Shown: piece by piece, positions 7,877 to 15,777 of the stretch
Numbering within the stretch: position 1 is the stretch's first letter
How the letters are laid out: each line of letters starts with the position of its first letter
Assembly (NCBI GenBank): GCA_964516295.1
Contig: CAZEYT010000023.1
Coordinates: 1-38,526, forward strand
Direction: 5' to 3'
Length of the DNA: 38,526 nucleotides
Source of the DNA: CAZEYT01 sp964516295
GTDB taxonomy: Bacteria > Verrucomicrobiota > Verrucomicrobiia > Chthoniobacterales > Terrimicrobiaceae
Program-made: the position numbers and the translations under genes
Notes under the pieces: model-generated
Told to the model about the DNA's origin: nothing
The model's input: only the letters and a program-made list of their open reading frames with translations
The model's database searches: none

Positions 7877-9870
7877 ACAAATCACCGGAAACCGCCATCA
7901 TTCGCCGGATCACTCCTTCGCTGGACGGCGGTCGATACGCCATCAAGCGCCTCCCGGGCGAAGAGATCGTGGTTGAAGCCGATGTTTTCAAAGAGGGCCA
8001 CGACGAGGTAACCGCGCTCCTGAAATGGCGGAAAGCCGGCGAGAGCGTCTGGCGGGAAACTCCGATGCGCCCGCTCGTCAACGATCGCTGGACCGGCACG
8101 TTCCGCGTCACGTCCGAAGGCTCGTGGGAATTCACCATCGAGGCCTGGGGCGATCTGTTCTTTTCGTGGCAGCACGAGATCGATAAAAAGTTTGAGGCCG
8201 GACTGCGGGACTTGCGGAGCGAGACACTCGAAGGCGCGGCCTTCGTCGAAGCCGCGCTGGCCCGGGCGAAGAAGTCACCCGACGCACCGGCGCTGAAAAA
8301 GTTTGCCGCCTCCCTCCGCGCTGCCGATGCCGAGAGCATGCATCGGCTCGCCCACGATCCGTTGCTGTGCGCGATGATGACCATCCACGCCGACCGATCC
8401 CTTGCGACAGTCCATCAACCGTCTCAGCCGGTATGGGTGGATCGCGAGCGGGCGGGATTCGCCGCTTGGTATGAATTCTTTCCGCGCTCCGCCGAGGGAA
8501 AGGCCGACTCCGGCTCGACGTTCCGCGACTGCCTGGGCCGCATCGACGATGCGAAGGCTATGGGCTTTGATGTCATTTACCTTCCTCCCATTCACCCGAT
8601 CGGGGTCACGGCCCGCAAGGGACGCAACAATTCCATTACCTGCGAACCAGGCGAGCCGGGCGTGCCTTATGCCATCGGGAATCGCCACCAAGGCGTGAAT
8701 GGTGGCGGTCACAAGGATGTCGCGCCGGAGTTGGGAACCTTGGAGGACTTCGACTGGCTCGTGTCCGAAGTCCAGGCCCGCGGAATGGAGATCGCCCTGG
8801 ATTTTGCGATCAACTGTTCTCCCGACCATCCTTGGGTCCACGATCACCCGGAGTGGTTTTTCAAGCGCCCCGACGGAACCATCAAATACGCCGAAAACCC
8901 GCCGAAGAAATATCAGGACGTTTACCCACTGAACTTCCACAACGCCGATTGGCGCAAGCTCTGGGACGAACTTCGGGACGTGGTGCTCTTCTGGTGCGAG
9001 CGTGGCGTCCGCATTTTCCGCGTGGACAATCCGCACACGAAGCCGGTGTCGTTTTGGGAATGGATGATCGCCGAGGTCCTGGCGAAATTCCCCGATACGA
9101 TCTTCCTCAGCGAGGCTTTCACAAAACCAAAGATGATGCAGGAGCTTGCCAAGGCCGGCTTCACGCAGAGCTACACGTATTTCACCTGGCGCAATACGAA
9201 ATACGAGCTCACCGAATATCTCACCGAGCTTACGCAGACGGAGATGAAGGATTTTTTCCGGGCGAATTTTTTCACGAACACGCCCGATATCCTTCCCGAG
9301 TATTTGCAAACCGGCGGCCGCCCCGCGTTTCTCATCCGGGCCGTTCTGGCCACGATGGCCAGCCCGGTTTACGGGATCTACAGCGGATTTGAACTTTGCG
9401 AAAATGCCGCGCTTCCGGGTCGCGAGGAGTATGCGGACTCGGAGAAATACCAGTTCAAGGGCCGTGACTGGAATGCCCCCGGCAACATCAAGGAATTCCT
9501 CACTCGCCTGAACACAATCCGCCGTGAGAACCGCGCGCTTCAGGAATACGCAAATCTTCGCATTCATCCGGCCGAGAACGAACACATTCTCTGCTTCAGC
9601 AAAAAAACGACCTCGCTCGACAATATTCTTTTGGTCGTTGTGACTGTAGATCCCTGGCAACCACAGACGGCCTTTGTCGAGGTGCCGCTGGCCGACTTTG
9701 GCATCGGAGCCGCCGATCCGTTTGTGGTCGAGGACCTTCTCACTGGGGACCGTTTCACGTGGCGCGGAGCCCGGAATTTCGTCTCGCTGAATCCCCACAC
9801 CCGCCCCGCCCACGTCTTCCGCATCCGCCGCTTGCAGGACCGCGAGGACGGCAACGACGTCTTCGCCTGA
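7873..9870 (+). CDS. glgE: Alpha-1,4-glucan:maltose-1-phosphate maltosyltransferase (GlgE)
   Basis: A protein of 665 aa, the usual GlgE length. It transfers maltosyl units from alpha-maltose 1-phosphate to the non-reducing end of alpha-1,4-glucan in the cytoplasm. An N-terminal beta-sandwich with a helical insert covers about 1-185. The GH13 (subfamily 3) barrel follows with AWYEFFPRS at about 198-206, VIYLPPIHPIG, NSITCEPGEPGVPYAIG, the nucleophile Asp385 in RIFRVDNPHTKP, and the general acid Glu414 in FLSEAFTKPKMM. A C-terminal beta domain closes the protein. It begins at an ATG overlapping the kinase stop by four bases, with no separate ribosome site seen, so the two are probably made together. 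No treS, mak, glgB or glgC lies in the window. Confidence 0.95.
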   Translation: MNKSPETAIIRRITPSLDGGRYAIKRLPGEEIVVEADVFKEGHDEVTALLKWRKAGESVWRETPMRPLVNDRWTGTFRVTSEGSWEFTIEAWGDLFFSWQHEIDKKFEAGLRDLRSETLEGAAFVEAALARAKKSPDAPALKKFAASLRAADAESMHRLAHDPLLCAMMTIHADRSLATVHQPSQPVWVDRERAGFAAWYEFFPRSAEGKADSGSTFRDCLGRIDDAKAMGFDVIYLPPIHPIGVTARKGRNNSITCEPGEPGVPYAIGNRHQGVNGGGHKDVAPELGTLEDFDWLVSEVQARGMEIALDFAINCSPDHPWVHDHPEWFFKRPDGTIKYAENPPKKYQDVYPLNFHNADWRKLWDELRDVVLFWCERGVRIFRVDNPHTKPVSFWEWMIAEVLAKFPDTIFLSEAFTKPKMMQELAKAGFTQSYTYFTWRNTKYELTEYLTELTQTEMKDFFRANFFTNTPDILPEYLQTGGRPAFLIRAVLATMASPVYGIYSGFELCENAALPGREEYADSEKYQFKGRDWNAPGNIKEFLTRLNTIRRENRALQEYANLRIHPAENEHILCFSKKTTSLDNILLVVVTVDPWQPQTAFVEVPLADFGIGAADPFVVEDLLTGDRFTWRGARNFVSLNPHTRPAHVFRIRRLQDREDGNDVFA

Positions 9871-10451
9871 CCAAGGAGCTCCTCAGCGCGCTCGCTATCG
9901 GGCTGACCTTTTACGCGTTTCTTCCCTACATCGGCTCGGTCCTTCGCGGGGAAACCAAGCCCCATTTTTTCTCCTGGCTCATCTGGGGCATCACCACCTT
10001 CGTCGTCTTCTTCGCCCAACTCGCCGGCCAGGCCGGTGTCGGGGCTTGGCCGGTGGGTCTCTCCGGCGTCATCACGCTCGGGATTGCAGCCCTCGCGTGG
10101 ATCAAGCGCACCGACCGGGAATTTACCCGTTCGGATCGGGCTTTTCTCACCGCCGCCCTCTCCGCCCTGCCAATTTGGTTTTTCACATCCGATGCGCTTT
10201 GGGCGGTTGTGATTCTGACGGCGGTCGATCTTCTCGGTTTCGGGCCGACGGTGCGCAAGGCCTTCCATCGCCCCAACGAGGAAAACATTGGCTTTTTCCT
10301 CCTCTTTGCCGCGCGAAACGGCCTCGTTCTCCTTGCTCTCGAAACATATTCGCTGACGACCGTCCTCTTCCCTGCCGCCGTAGGCGGTGCCTGTCTGCTG
10401 CTCTCCGGCTTCCTCTTTCTTTGGAGAAAACCGCCTCTCCGACGCTCGTAA
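9867..10451 (+). CDS. Small multi-pass membrane protein, uncertain non-ATG start
   Basis: An open frame giving about 194 aa after the glgE stop, with roughly six hydrophobic segments (LLSALAIGLTFYAFLPYIG, FFSWLIWGITTFVVFFAQLA, GVITLGIAALAW, FLTAALSALPIWFF joined to WAVVILTAVDLLGF, FFLLFAARNGLVLLAL, and FPAAVGGACLLLSGFLFLW). The KPHFFSWLIWG element resembles PQ-loop-type transporters, but the family is not certain. There is no ATG in the frame. The nearest GTG (9759) lies deep inside glgE and would add an Arg/Pro-rich shadow sequence. A CTG at 9867-9869 overlaps the glgE TGA exactly as ATGA overlaps do elsewhere here, so I place the start there tentatively. It ends 46 nt before the -35 of the dcw promoter. 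Confidence 0.65.
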   Translation: MTKELLSALAIGLTFYAFLPYIGSVLRGETKPHFFSWLIWGITTFVVFFAQLAGQAGVGAWPVGLSGVITLGIAALAWIKRTDREFTRSDRAFLTAALSALPIWFFTSDALWAVVILTAVDLLGFGPTVRKAFHRPNEENIGFFLLFAARNGLVLLALETYSLTTVLFPAAVGGACLLLSGFLFLWRKPPLRRS

Positions 10452-10497
10452 ACTTCGCAGAGTGCGCGAATTTCTGGGTGCTCCCTGAACATTTTCG

Positions 10498-10527
10498 TTG
10501 ACCCCGCAGCCCAATGGTGGGTAAAAG
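10498..10527 (+). promoter_or_regulatory. Putative sigma70-type promoter of the dcw cluster
   Basis: TTGACC (10498-10503) is a 5/6 match to the -35 consensus. It is followed after 18 bp by TAAAAG (10522-10527), a 4/6 match to the -10. It sits in the only gap between the upstream membrane-protein gene and mraZ. The -10 and the start site are covered by the MraZ-type repeats, which suits repression. The prediction is from sequence only; the -10 is weak. Confidence 0.55.
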
Positions 10528-10551
10528 TGGGGCGCTGTGGCGAATTGTGTC
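10517..10551 (+). promoter_or_regulatory. MraZ-type operator: four 10-bp-phased GTGGG boxes
   Basis: Four direct repeats start exactly every 10 bp: GTGGG at 10517, GTGGG at 10527, GTGGC at 10537 and GTGTC at 10547, each separated by 5 bp. MraZ proteins are known to bind tandem TGGG-type repeats with 5-bp spacers upstream of mraZ, so this is very probably the autoregulatory operator of the dcw operon. The first two copies are perfect and the last two are weaker. The array begins 54 bp upstream of the mraZ ATG and overlaps the predicted -10. Confidence 0.85.
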
Positions 10552-10570
10552 ACGCAACTCCTAAAATGCG

Positions 10571-11020
10571 ATGGGACAGGAATCAACAACGCCGCTTTAC
10601 TCTGGCACTTTTGAGCGTTCGATGGACGCGAAGAAGCGCGTGGCGATTCCGTCTGGCTGGGTGGGAGGAGATCCGGAGGAGTTTCACGTTGTTCCCCATC
10701 CACGGGACGGTTACCTGATGGTCATGCCGCCGGAGGAATTCGGGCGGTGGGAGCAGCGGATTTTGGAATCGGACGCGACTGCCGCGGAGAAGCGGGTGGC
10801 GATTCGGAAATTTTACAGCGAAGCCCATGCGGTCGCGAGCGACAAACAGGGACGGATTTTGCTCCCGGAAGCGCACTGCGCGCGGGCCGACTTAAAGAGC
10901 GACGTAGTTTTTGTCGGGGTTCGGAGCCGTTTTGAAATCTGGGCGAAGGACCGCCACGAAGCCGCCATGGCAGCCGATGCAGCCGTTTACGAACGGGTCG
11001 CCGGGGAGATCGGACTTTGA
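10571..11020 (+). CDS. mraZ: Transcriptional regulator MraZ
   Basis: A protein of 149 aa made of two AbrB/SpoVT-like swapped-hairpin halves. The two DNA-binding signatures are visible: DAKKR at residues 19-23 followed by VAIP, and DKQGR at 91-95 followed by ILLP. MraZ forms ring-shaped oligomers and represses its own dcw operon in bacteria such as E. coli. It is the first gene of the cluster and has matching boxes upstream. The ATG at 10571 is used; another ATG five bases upstream is out of frame. The N-terminus (MGQESTTPLYSGTFERS) is slightly longer than in E. coli MraZ. Confidence 0.94.
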   Translation: MGQESTTPLYSGTFERSMDAKKRVAIPSGWVGGDPEEFHVVPHPRDGYLMVMPPEEFGRWEQRILESDATAAEKRVAIRKFYSEAHAVASDKQGRILLPEAHCARADLKSDVVFVGVRSRFEIWAKDRHEAAMAADAAVYERVAGEIGL

Positions 11021-11068
11021 TTATTTCGATGAACAGGAAAGGCAATCAACCATGAGGAGCAAGGACTG

Positions 11069-11227
11069 ATGGCAAAGGGCGGCCGGTCGTTTTTCTTCGG
11101 ATTCAGTGCCGGAAAAACCACCGACGGGAAGCCGCCCGGTCATGCCGCGATCAAAATCCGACCCCGGAATGCTTATGAACTTCTTGGACTGCGAAGACCT
11201 GCTGGGAACAACTTTGGAAAAAACTGA
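11069..11227 (+). CDS. Possible 52-aa basic small protein between mraZ and rsmH
   Basis: A short open frame with the best ribosome site in this gap (GAGGAGCAAGG ending a few bases before the ATG). It would encode a Gly/Lys/Arg-rich peptide (MAKGGRSFFFGFSAGK, then RPRNAYELLGLRRP). It lies in a different frame from rsmH and overlaps the likely rsmH start region, so it could be a leader peptide that couples translation into rsmH, or a chance frame. A five-codon mini-frame (MRSKD) ends on its ATG (TGATG). I recognise no family. Confidence 0.35.
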   Translation: MAKGGRSFFFGFSAGKTTDGKPPGHAAIKIRPRNAYELLGLRRPAGNNFGKN

Positions 11228-12170
11228 CGAGAACGGACGCGTGTATCACGTGCCGGTGATGCCCGATGAAGTCGTGGCGCTTTTGCGTCCGACTCCGGGC
11301 CTTTTGTTTCTGGATGGAACTCTGGGCGGCGGCGGACACAGCGAGCGCCTGCTCGAAGCCGGGGCCGAGGTGATCGGCCTTGACCAAGACACGGACGCCC
11401 TGGCCGAGTCGCGCCGCCGTCTGGAGCGCTTTGGCGCACGGTTTCGGGCGGTCGAGGCCAACTTCCGCGATGCGGCGGAGACTTTGACAGGACTCGGGGA
11501 AACACGCGGCTTGGGCGGCCTTTTGCTTGATCTCGGCGTCTCCTCGCACCAACTTGACCAGGCCTCGCGCGGATTCGCCCTCCTCAAAGACGGTCCGCTA
11601 GACATGCGCATGAGTCGCACGGCCGATCGGACGGCTGCGGATCTGGTGAATACGCTGCCCGTGACCGAACTTGTCCGGATTTTCCGCGAATACGGCGAAG
11701 AGCCCCGCGCCGGTCAGGTCGCCGCGCGGATCGCGGCGCTTCGCGTCCAGCACCCCTTCGAAACGACCTTCGATCTCGCAGCAGCCGTCTCGTCGGTTGT
11801 CCCGCGGACAAGTGGTCGTCATCCGGCAACGAAGGTCTTTCAGGCGCTTCGCATCGCCGTCAACGATGAGCTCGGTGCCCTGCGGGAAGCCCTCGACTCG
11901 CTCCCGGGCCTGCTCGCTCCCGGCGCACGGTTTGCGATTATCACCTTCCACTCGCTCGAAGATCGGATCGTGAAGCACTTCTTCCGCGATCACAGCCAGG
12001 AGTGGATCGACCGCCCCGAGTGGCCCGAGCCCCGCCGCAATCCCGACCGCCTTTTCCGACTCCTCACCCCGCATCCGATCGATGCCGGTGCCGAGGAGGT
12101 CGAGTCCAACCCCCGCTCGCGCAGCGCCAAGCTTCGCGTGGTGGAAAAAATCCAGCACCCCGTCTCATGA
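11175..12170 (+). CDS. rsmH: 16S rRNA m4C1402 methyltransferase
   Basis: A protein of about 331 aa from the ATG at 11175; in-frame starts also exist at 11169, 11142 (ATG) and 11106 (GTG), and the sequence does not settle the choice. RsmH (MraW) methylates N4 of cytidine 1402 in 16S rRNA. The conserved N-terminus is HVPVMPDEVV. The SAM-binding motif DGTLGGGGHS is at about 47-56, then LLLDLGVSSHQLD and RGFALLKDGPLDMRM. The C-terminus has FHSLEDRIVKHFF and the NPRSRSAKLRVVEK ending. The stop overlaps the ftsL start (ATGA). The position directly after mraZ is the standard dcw order. Confidence 0.94.
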   Translation: MNFLDCEDLLGTTLEKTDENGRVYHVPVMPDEVVALLRPTPGLLFLDGTLGGGGHSERLLEAGAEVIGLDQDTDALAESRRRLERFGARFRAVEANFRDAAETLTGLGETRGLGGLLLDLGVSSHQLDQASRGFALLKDGPLDMRMSRTADRTAADLVNTLPVTELVRIFREYGEEPRAGQVAARIAALRVQHPFETTFDLAAAVSSVVPRTSGRHPATKVFQALRIAVNDELGALREALDSLPGLLAPGARFAIITFHSLEDRIVKHFFRDHSQEWIDRPEWPEPRRNPDRLFRLLTPHPIDAGAEEVESNPRSRSAKLRVVEKIQHPVS

Positions 12171-12541
12171 ACACCTCTTTGAATCGCAGAAAACAAGTCA
12201 ATCCCGTCCACTTCGCCTCCCTGGTCCGGTGGCTCGTCGTCGCGCTTCTCTGCGGGAGCGCAGGGCTTTTCTACGTTTACATCAAAAACCAGCAATTTGC
12301 CCTCGGCGAAGAAATCCGACAGGTGGAGCGCCAGATTCGTGATGTCCGCTCGGCGAACGAAGTGCTGCTCGCGCGGGTGACCGAGCTCTCCTCGCGTCGC
12401 GTGCTTCAGCAACGCATTGCAGACGGATTCATTTCCGTGCAGCCGATTCCCGACACGGCCATCGCACGTCTGCTCGCTCCGGCGGAGGCTTTGGAGGACG
12501 GGGTGATCCGGACAGCCTTCAACGAAAGGGTCCGCCCATGA
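12167..12541 (+). CDS. ftsL: FtsL-like cell division protein
   Basis: A protein of 124 aa with the FtsL layout: a short basic cytoplasmic tail (NRRKQ), one membrane span at about 18-38 (LVRWLVVALLCGSAGLFYVYI), and a coiled coil at about 41-80 (GEEIRQVERQIRDVRSANEVL). FtsL sequences are poorly conserved, so the call rests on topology, size and position between rsmH and ftsI. In the divisome FtsL pairs with a FtsB-type coiled coil and activates FtsW-FtsI. It overlaps both neighbours by ATGA. Confidence 0.8.
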   Translation: MNTSLNRRKQVNPVHFASLVRWLVVALLCGSAGLFYVYIKNQQFALGEEIRQVERQIRDVRSANEVLLARVTELSSRRVLQQRIADGFISVQPIPDTAIARLLAPAEALEDGVIRTAFNERVRP

Positions 12542-14301
12542 GGATGTCGGCACGCACACGGGCCGGAGTTGTCTGTGGGCTTGTCGCACTCCTCTTCACG
12601 ATCTACTCGGCCCGCCTGGTTCACCTCCAGGTGGCGAAGCACGATGAATTCTCGGAGATGGCGGCGCAGAAGCACACGATGCGCCAGGTCATCCACGCGC
12701 GGCGCGGGCTGATTTTCGACCGCAATGGCGAGCTTCTGGCTTCCAACCTGCCGGTCCGGACGGTCGTCGCCGATGGCTCGCACATCAAGGATCCCGCCGC
12801 TCTCGCGGCCGTCGCCGCACCGATTTTGGACATGGATGTGGCCGAGCTGACCGAGCGGCTCACCACCGACCGCAAATACCTCGTTATCCGTCGCGGGGTC
12901 GCCGAGGAAAAGGCCCTCGCGATCATCCGCGGCATGCAGGAAAACGGACTCCGGGGCCTCTATTTCGAGCAGGATGCGGTGCGCATTTATCCGAACGGAC
13001 AGACCCTCGGCCATGTCCTTGGCTTCCTCGACCACGAAAGCACGGGCGTTCAGGGCATTGAGCTCACCATGGAGCGTTACCTCCGCGGGAAGGACGGCTA
13101 TCGCTACATCGAACGCGACCGCACGGGGCGCGAGATCATGCTCTATCGCGGCCAGGAAGAACCGGCCGACAACGGTCTCAATGTCCGCCTCACCATCGAC
13201 ATGGGCCTGCAGGCCATCGTCGAGGAAGAAATCGAAGCCGCTTATCGCGATCTGAAACCCGAGACCGCCGTGGCGGTGATGGTGGATCCGAAAACCGGCG
13301 AGATTCTCGCCATGGCCAGTCGGCCGTGTTTCGACCCGAACGCGCCGGGTGCTGCCGAGCCGGAACAGATGAAAAATCGCGCGGTCATCGACATGGTCGA
13401 ACCGGGCTCGACCTTCAAAATCGTCGTCGCTGCCGGTGCCATGAACGAGGGCAAGGTCAATGAGAAGAGCTCGATCTTCTGTGAAAACGGAAGTTTTGCC
13501 TACGGCGGCCGCATACTCCGCGACCACCACGGCTATGGGTCGATGTCGGTCCACGACATTCTCGTTAAGTCTTCGAACATCGGCTCGGCAAAAATGGCCC
13601 TCATGATGGGCGACGAAAAGTTTTACGAATACGTCCGCCGTTTCGGCTTCGGAGAGCGCTCGGGCATTGAGTTGCCCGGAGAAATTCCCGGACTCGTTCA
13701 CCCGCCGCATCGTTGGGACAAGCTCACCATCACCCGCATGCCCATGGGTCATGCCCTCGCCGTGACTCCGCTGCAAATCGTAATGGGCATGGCCGTGATC
13801 GCCAATGGCGGCAATCTCATGTCTCCGCAAATCGTGCGAAACGTCGAAGATGCCGACGGTCGGGTGATGCTGGAAAAGCCGCCACGGGCCGTGCGCCGCG
13901 TGGTTCCGGAAAAAACCGCCCGCTTTGTTAGTGACGCCCTCGCCGAGGTCGTCGGCCCGCGCGGCACCGCAAAACTGGCCGGTGTTTCCGGATTTGCCGT
14001 GGCCGGAAAAACCGGGACCGCACAGAAAGTCAGCCCCACCGGCGGCTACGCCCCGGGCAAATACGTCGTCTCGTTCGTCGGCTATCTGCCCGTCGAAGAT
14101 CCGCGCTTCGTGTGCCTGGTCATGATCGACGACGCCAAGGTCGCTTCGGGCCTCAACTATGGCGGCACCGTCGCTGCACCGATTTTCTCACGCATCGGCG
14201 AACGCGCTGCACGTCACCTCGACCTCGTTCCGACTCTTCGCGCCGAACCTCTGACGACACCACTCGCCTATCGCGAGGCCCGGGAATGCCGCAACAATTG
14301 A
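12538..14301 (+). CDS. ftsI: Peptidoglycan transpeptidase FtsI (PBP3, class B PBP)
   Basis: A protein of 587 aa. One N-terminal membrane anchor (about 10-28) is followed by the class B pedestal domain (ARRGLIFDRNGELLA at 54-68) and the transpeptidase domain. The three active-site motifs are present: Ser291-Thr-Phe-Lys294 in EPGSTFKI, Ser345-Ser-Asn347, and Lys491-Thr-Gly in AGKTGTAQ. It cross-links septal peptidoglycan in the periplasm with FtsW as partner polymerase. No PASTA domain is seen at the C-terminus. It starts inside the ftsL stop (ATGA) and ends one base before murE. Confidence 0.95.
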   Translation: MRMSARTRAGVVCGLVALLFTIYSARLVHLQVAKHDEFSEMAAQKHTMRQVIHARRGLIFDRNGELLASNLPVRTVVADGSHIKDPAALAAVAAPILDMDVAELTERLTTDRKYLVIRRGVAEEKALAIIRGMQENGLRGLYFEQDAVRIYPNGQTLGHVLGFLDHESTGVQGIELTMERYLRGKDGYRYIERDRTGREIMLYRGQEEPADNGLNVRLTIDMGLQAIVEEEIEAAYRDLKPETAVAVMVDPKTGEILAMASRPCFDPNAPGAAEPEQMKNRAVIDMVEPGSTFKIVVAAGAMNEGKVNEKSSIFCENGSFAYGGRILRDHHGYGSMSVHDILVKSSNIGSAKMALMMGDEKFYEYVRRFGFGERSGIELPGEIPGLVHPPHRWDKLTITRMPMGHALAVTPLQIVMGMAVIANGGNLMSPQIVRNVEDADGRVMLEKPPRAVRRVVPEKTARFVSDALAEVVGPRGTAKLAGVSGFAVAGKTGTAQKVSPTGGYAPGKYVVSFVGYLPVEDPRFVCLVMIDDAKVASGLNYGGTVAAPIFSRIGERAARHLDLVPTLRAEPLTTPLAYREARECRNN

Positions 14302-14302
14302 A

Positions 14303-15775
14303 ATGATCCGGCTCAGCGCACTTCTCCACGATGCAGGTCTTTCCCCGATTCTCGCCGATCCCGGGATCTCGGGATTGAGCTACGACTCGCGGACCACCGC
14401 GCCGGGAGACCTCTTCTTCGCACTACCGGGCTTGCACACCGACGGTGCCGTGTTTGCCAGGCAGGCTTTCGGAAAAGGGGCCGTCGCCGTGGTGGCCGAA
14501 AAGACGCTCGAGAATCCGGAAGGCCCGCTGATCCTCGTTCCCGATGCCCGCGCGGCCATGGCCCGCCTCGCCGCGGCATTTCACGGCCATCCCTCCCGCA
14601 CGCTCAAATGCATCGGCGTCACCGGCACGAATGGAAAAACCACGTCCGCGTTCCTGATGAAGCACCTCCTCGACGCAGCCGGACTGCGCAGCGGTCTCAT
14701 CGGGACCGTGAAATATGTCGTCGGCGATGAGGAAATCGACGCCCCGCGGACCACGCCGGAGTCGGTCGATCTCCAGCAACTCCTCGCCCGCATTCATGAT
14801 GCCGCCGGTCGCGCCGTGGCGATGGAAGTCTCCAGCCACGCGCTCGTCCAGCACCGAACGGATGCCATCGAGTTCGACGCCGCCGTTTTTACCAACCTCA
14901 CCCAGGACCACCTCGACTACCACAAGTCGATGGACGCCTACTATGAAGCCAAGGCGCTTCTTTTCGAGCAACTCGCTTCCCAGACCGGCAAAAAAGGTCG
15001 CGCCATCGTCAACGCCGACGATCGATACGGACACCGGATCATCGAGCAATTCTCGAAACGCACGAAATTGATGACCTTCGGACGCGGCGTCCACGCCGAC
15101 TTCCGCGCCAGCTCGATCCGATTCGATGGCAACGGCACGACTTTTCACTTGGAAGCCCGCGGCAAGAGCTTCCTTGTCCGCCTGCCGCTGATCGGTCTTT
15201 TCAATGTTTACAACACGCTCGGTGCCCTGGCGGCCATAACCACCTGCGGGGTCGAACTCCGCGCCTCGATTGCCGCATTGGCCGCCGCTCCGCAGGTGCC
15301 GGGTCGACTCGAACGCGTGCCGGCGCGCCGCAATTTCCACGTTTACGTCGACTACGCGCACACCGACGACGCCCTCCGCAATGTGCTCCGCACCCTCCGT
15401 GAGCTGAAGCCCGCCCGTCTCATCACCGTGTTCGGATGCGGCGGGGATCGCGACCGGGCGAAACGTCCCCTCATGGCCGCAGCCTCCGAGGAACTCTCCG
15501 ACTGGTCGATCATCACCTCGGACAATCCCCGATCCGAAGATCCCGAAGCCATCCTCGCGGACATTCGCGGCGGCATGCGGGGAACCCGCTTCGAGACCAT
15601 CCCCGACCGGGAAAAAGCCATCCACCACGCCATCGAACTGGCCGAGACGGGCGACATCATCCTCATCGCGGGAAAAGGCCACGAAACCTATCAGGAATTC
15701 GACGGCCGCCGCATTCACTTTGACGACGTCGCCGTCGCCGAGCGCGCCATCTCCAACAAACGGTTCGAGACCTGA
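14303..15775 (+). CDS. murE: UDP-MurNAc-tripeptide ligase MurE (meso-DAP type)
   Basis: A protein of 490 aa. It adds the third residue to UDP-MurNAc-L-Ala-D-Glu using ATP. The P-loop GTNGKTT is at 108-114, the carbamylated lysine site is YYEAKALLF (Lys217), and the substrate-specificity motif DNPR is at 407-410 (TSDNPRSEDP). DNPR is the signature of enzymes that use meso-diaminopimelate rather than lysine, so it tells the peptidoglycan type of this organism. Other Mur features are EVSSHAL, NLTQDHLDYH and HTDDALRN. One base separates it from ftsI and two from murF. Confidence 0.97.
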   Translation: MIRLSALLHDAGLSPILADPGISGLSYDSRTTAPGDLFFALPGLHTDGAVFARQAFGKGAVAVVAEKTLENPEGPLILVPDARAAMARLAAAFHGHPSRTLKCIGVTGTNGKTTSAFLMKHLLDAAGLRSGLIGTVKYVVGDEEIDAPRTTPESVDLQQLLARIHDAAGRAVAMEVSSHALVQHRTDAIEFDAAVFTNLTQDHLDYHKSMDAYYEAKALLFEQLASQTGKKGRAIVNADDRYGHRIIEQFSKRTKLMTFGRGVHADFRASSIRFDGNGTTFHLEARGKSFLVRLPLIGLFNVYNTLGALAAITTCGVELRASIAALAAAPQVPGRLERVPARRNFHVYVDYAHTDDALRNVLRTLRELKPARLITVFGCGGDRDRAKRPLMAAASEELSDWSIITSDNPRSEDPEAILADIRGGMRGTRFETIPDREKAIHHAIELAETGDIILIAGKGHETYQEFDGRRIHFDDVAVAERAISNKRFET

Positions 15776-15777
15776 CC

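Noticed and set aside
8275..9813. Long minus-strand frame opposite glgE
   Set aside because: It is antisense to well-conserved GlgE coding sequence and the translated product has no family features.
9759..9866. GTG-initiated N-terminal extension of the small membrane protein
   Set aside because: The extra 36 residues are Arg/Pro-rich shadow of the glgE 3' end and would put a long overlap on a conserved gene. It is kept only as an alternative.
12406..13830. Long minus-strand frame opposite ftsI
   Set aside because: His/Asp/Arg-rich low-information translation, antisense to ftsI with its three intact active-site motifs.
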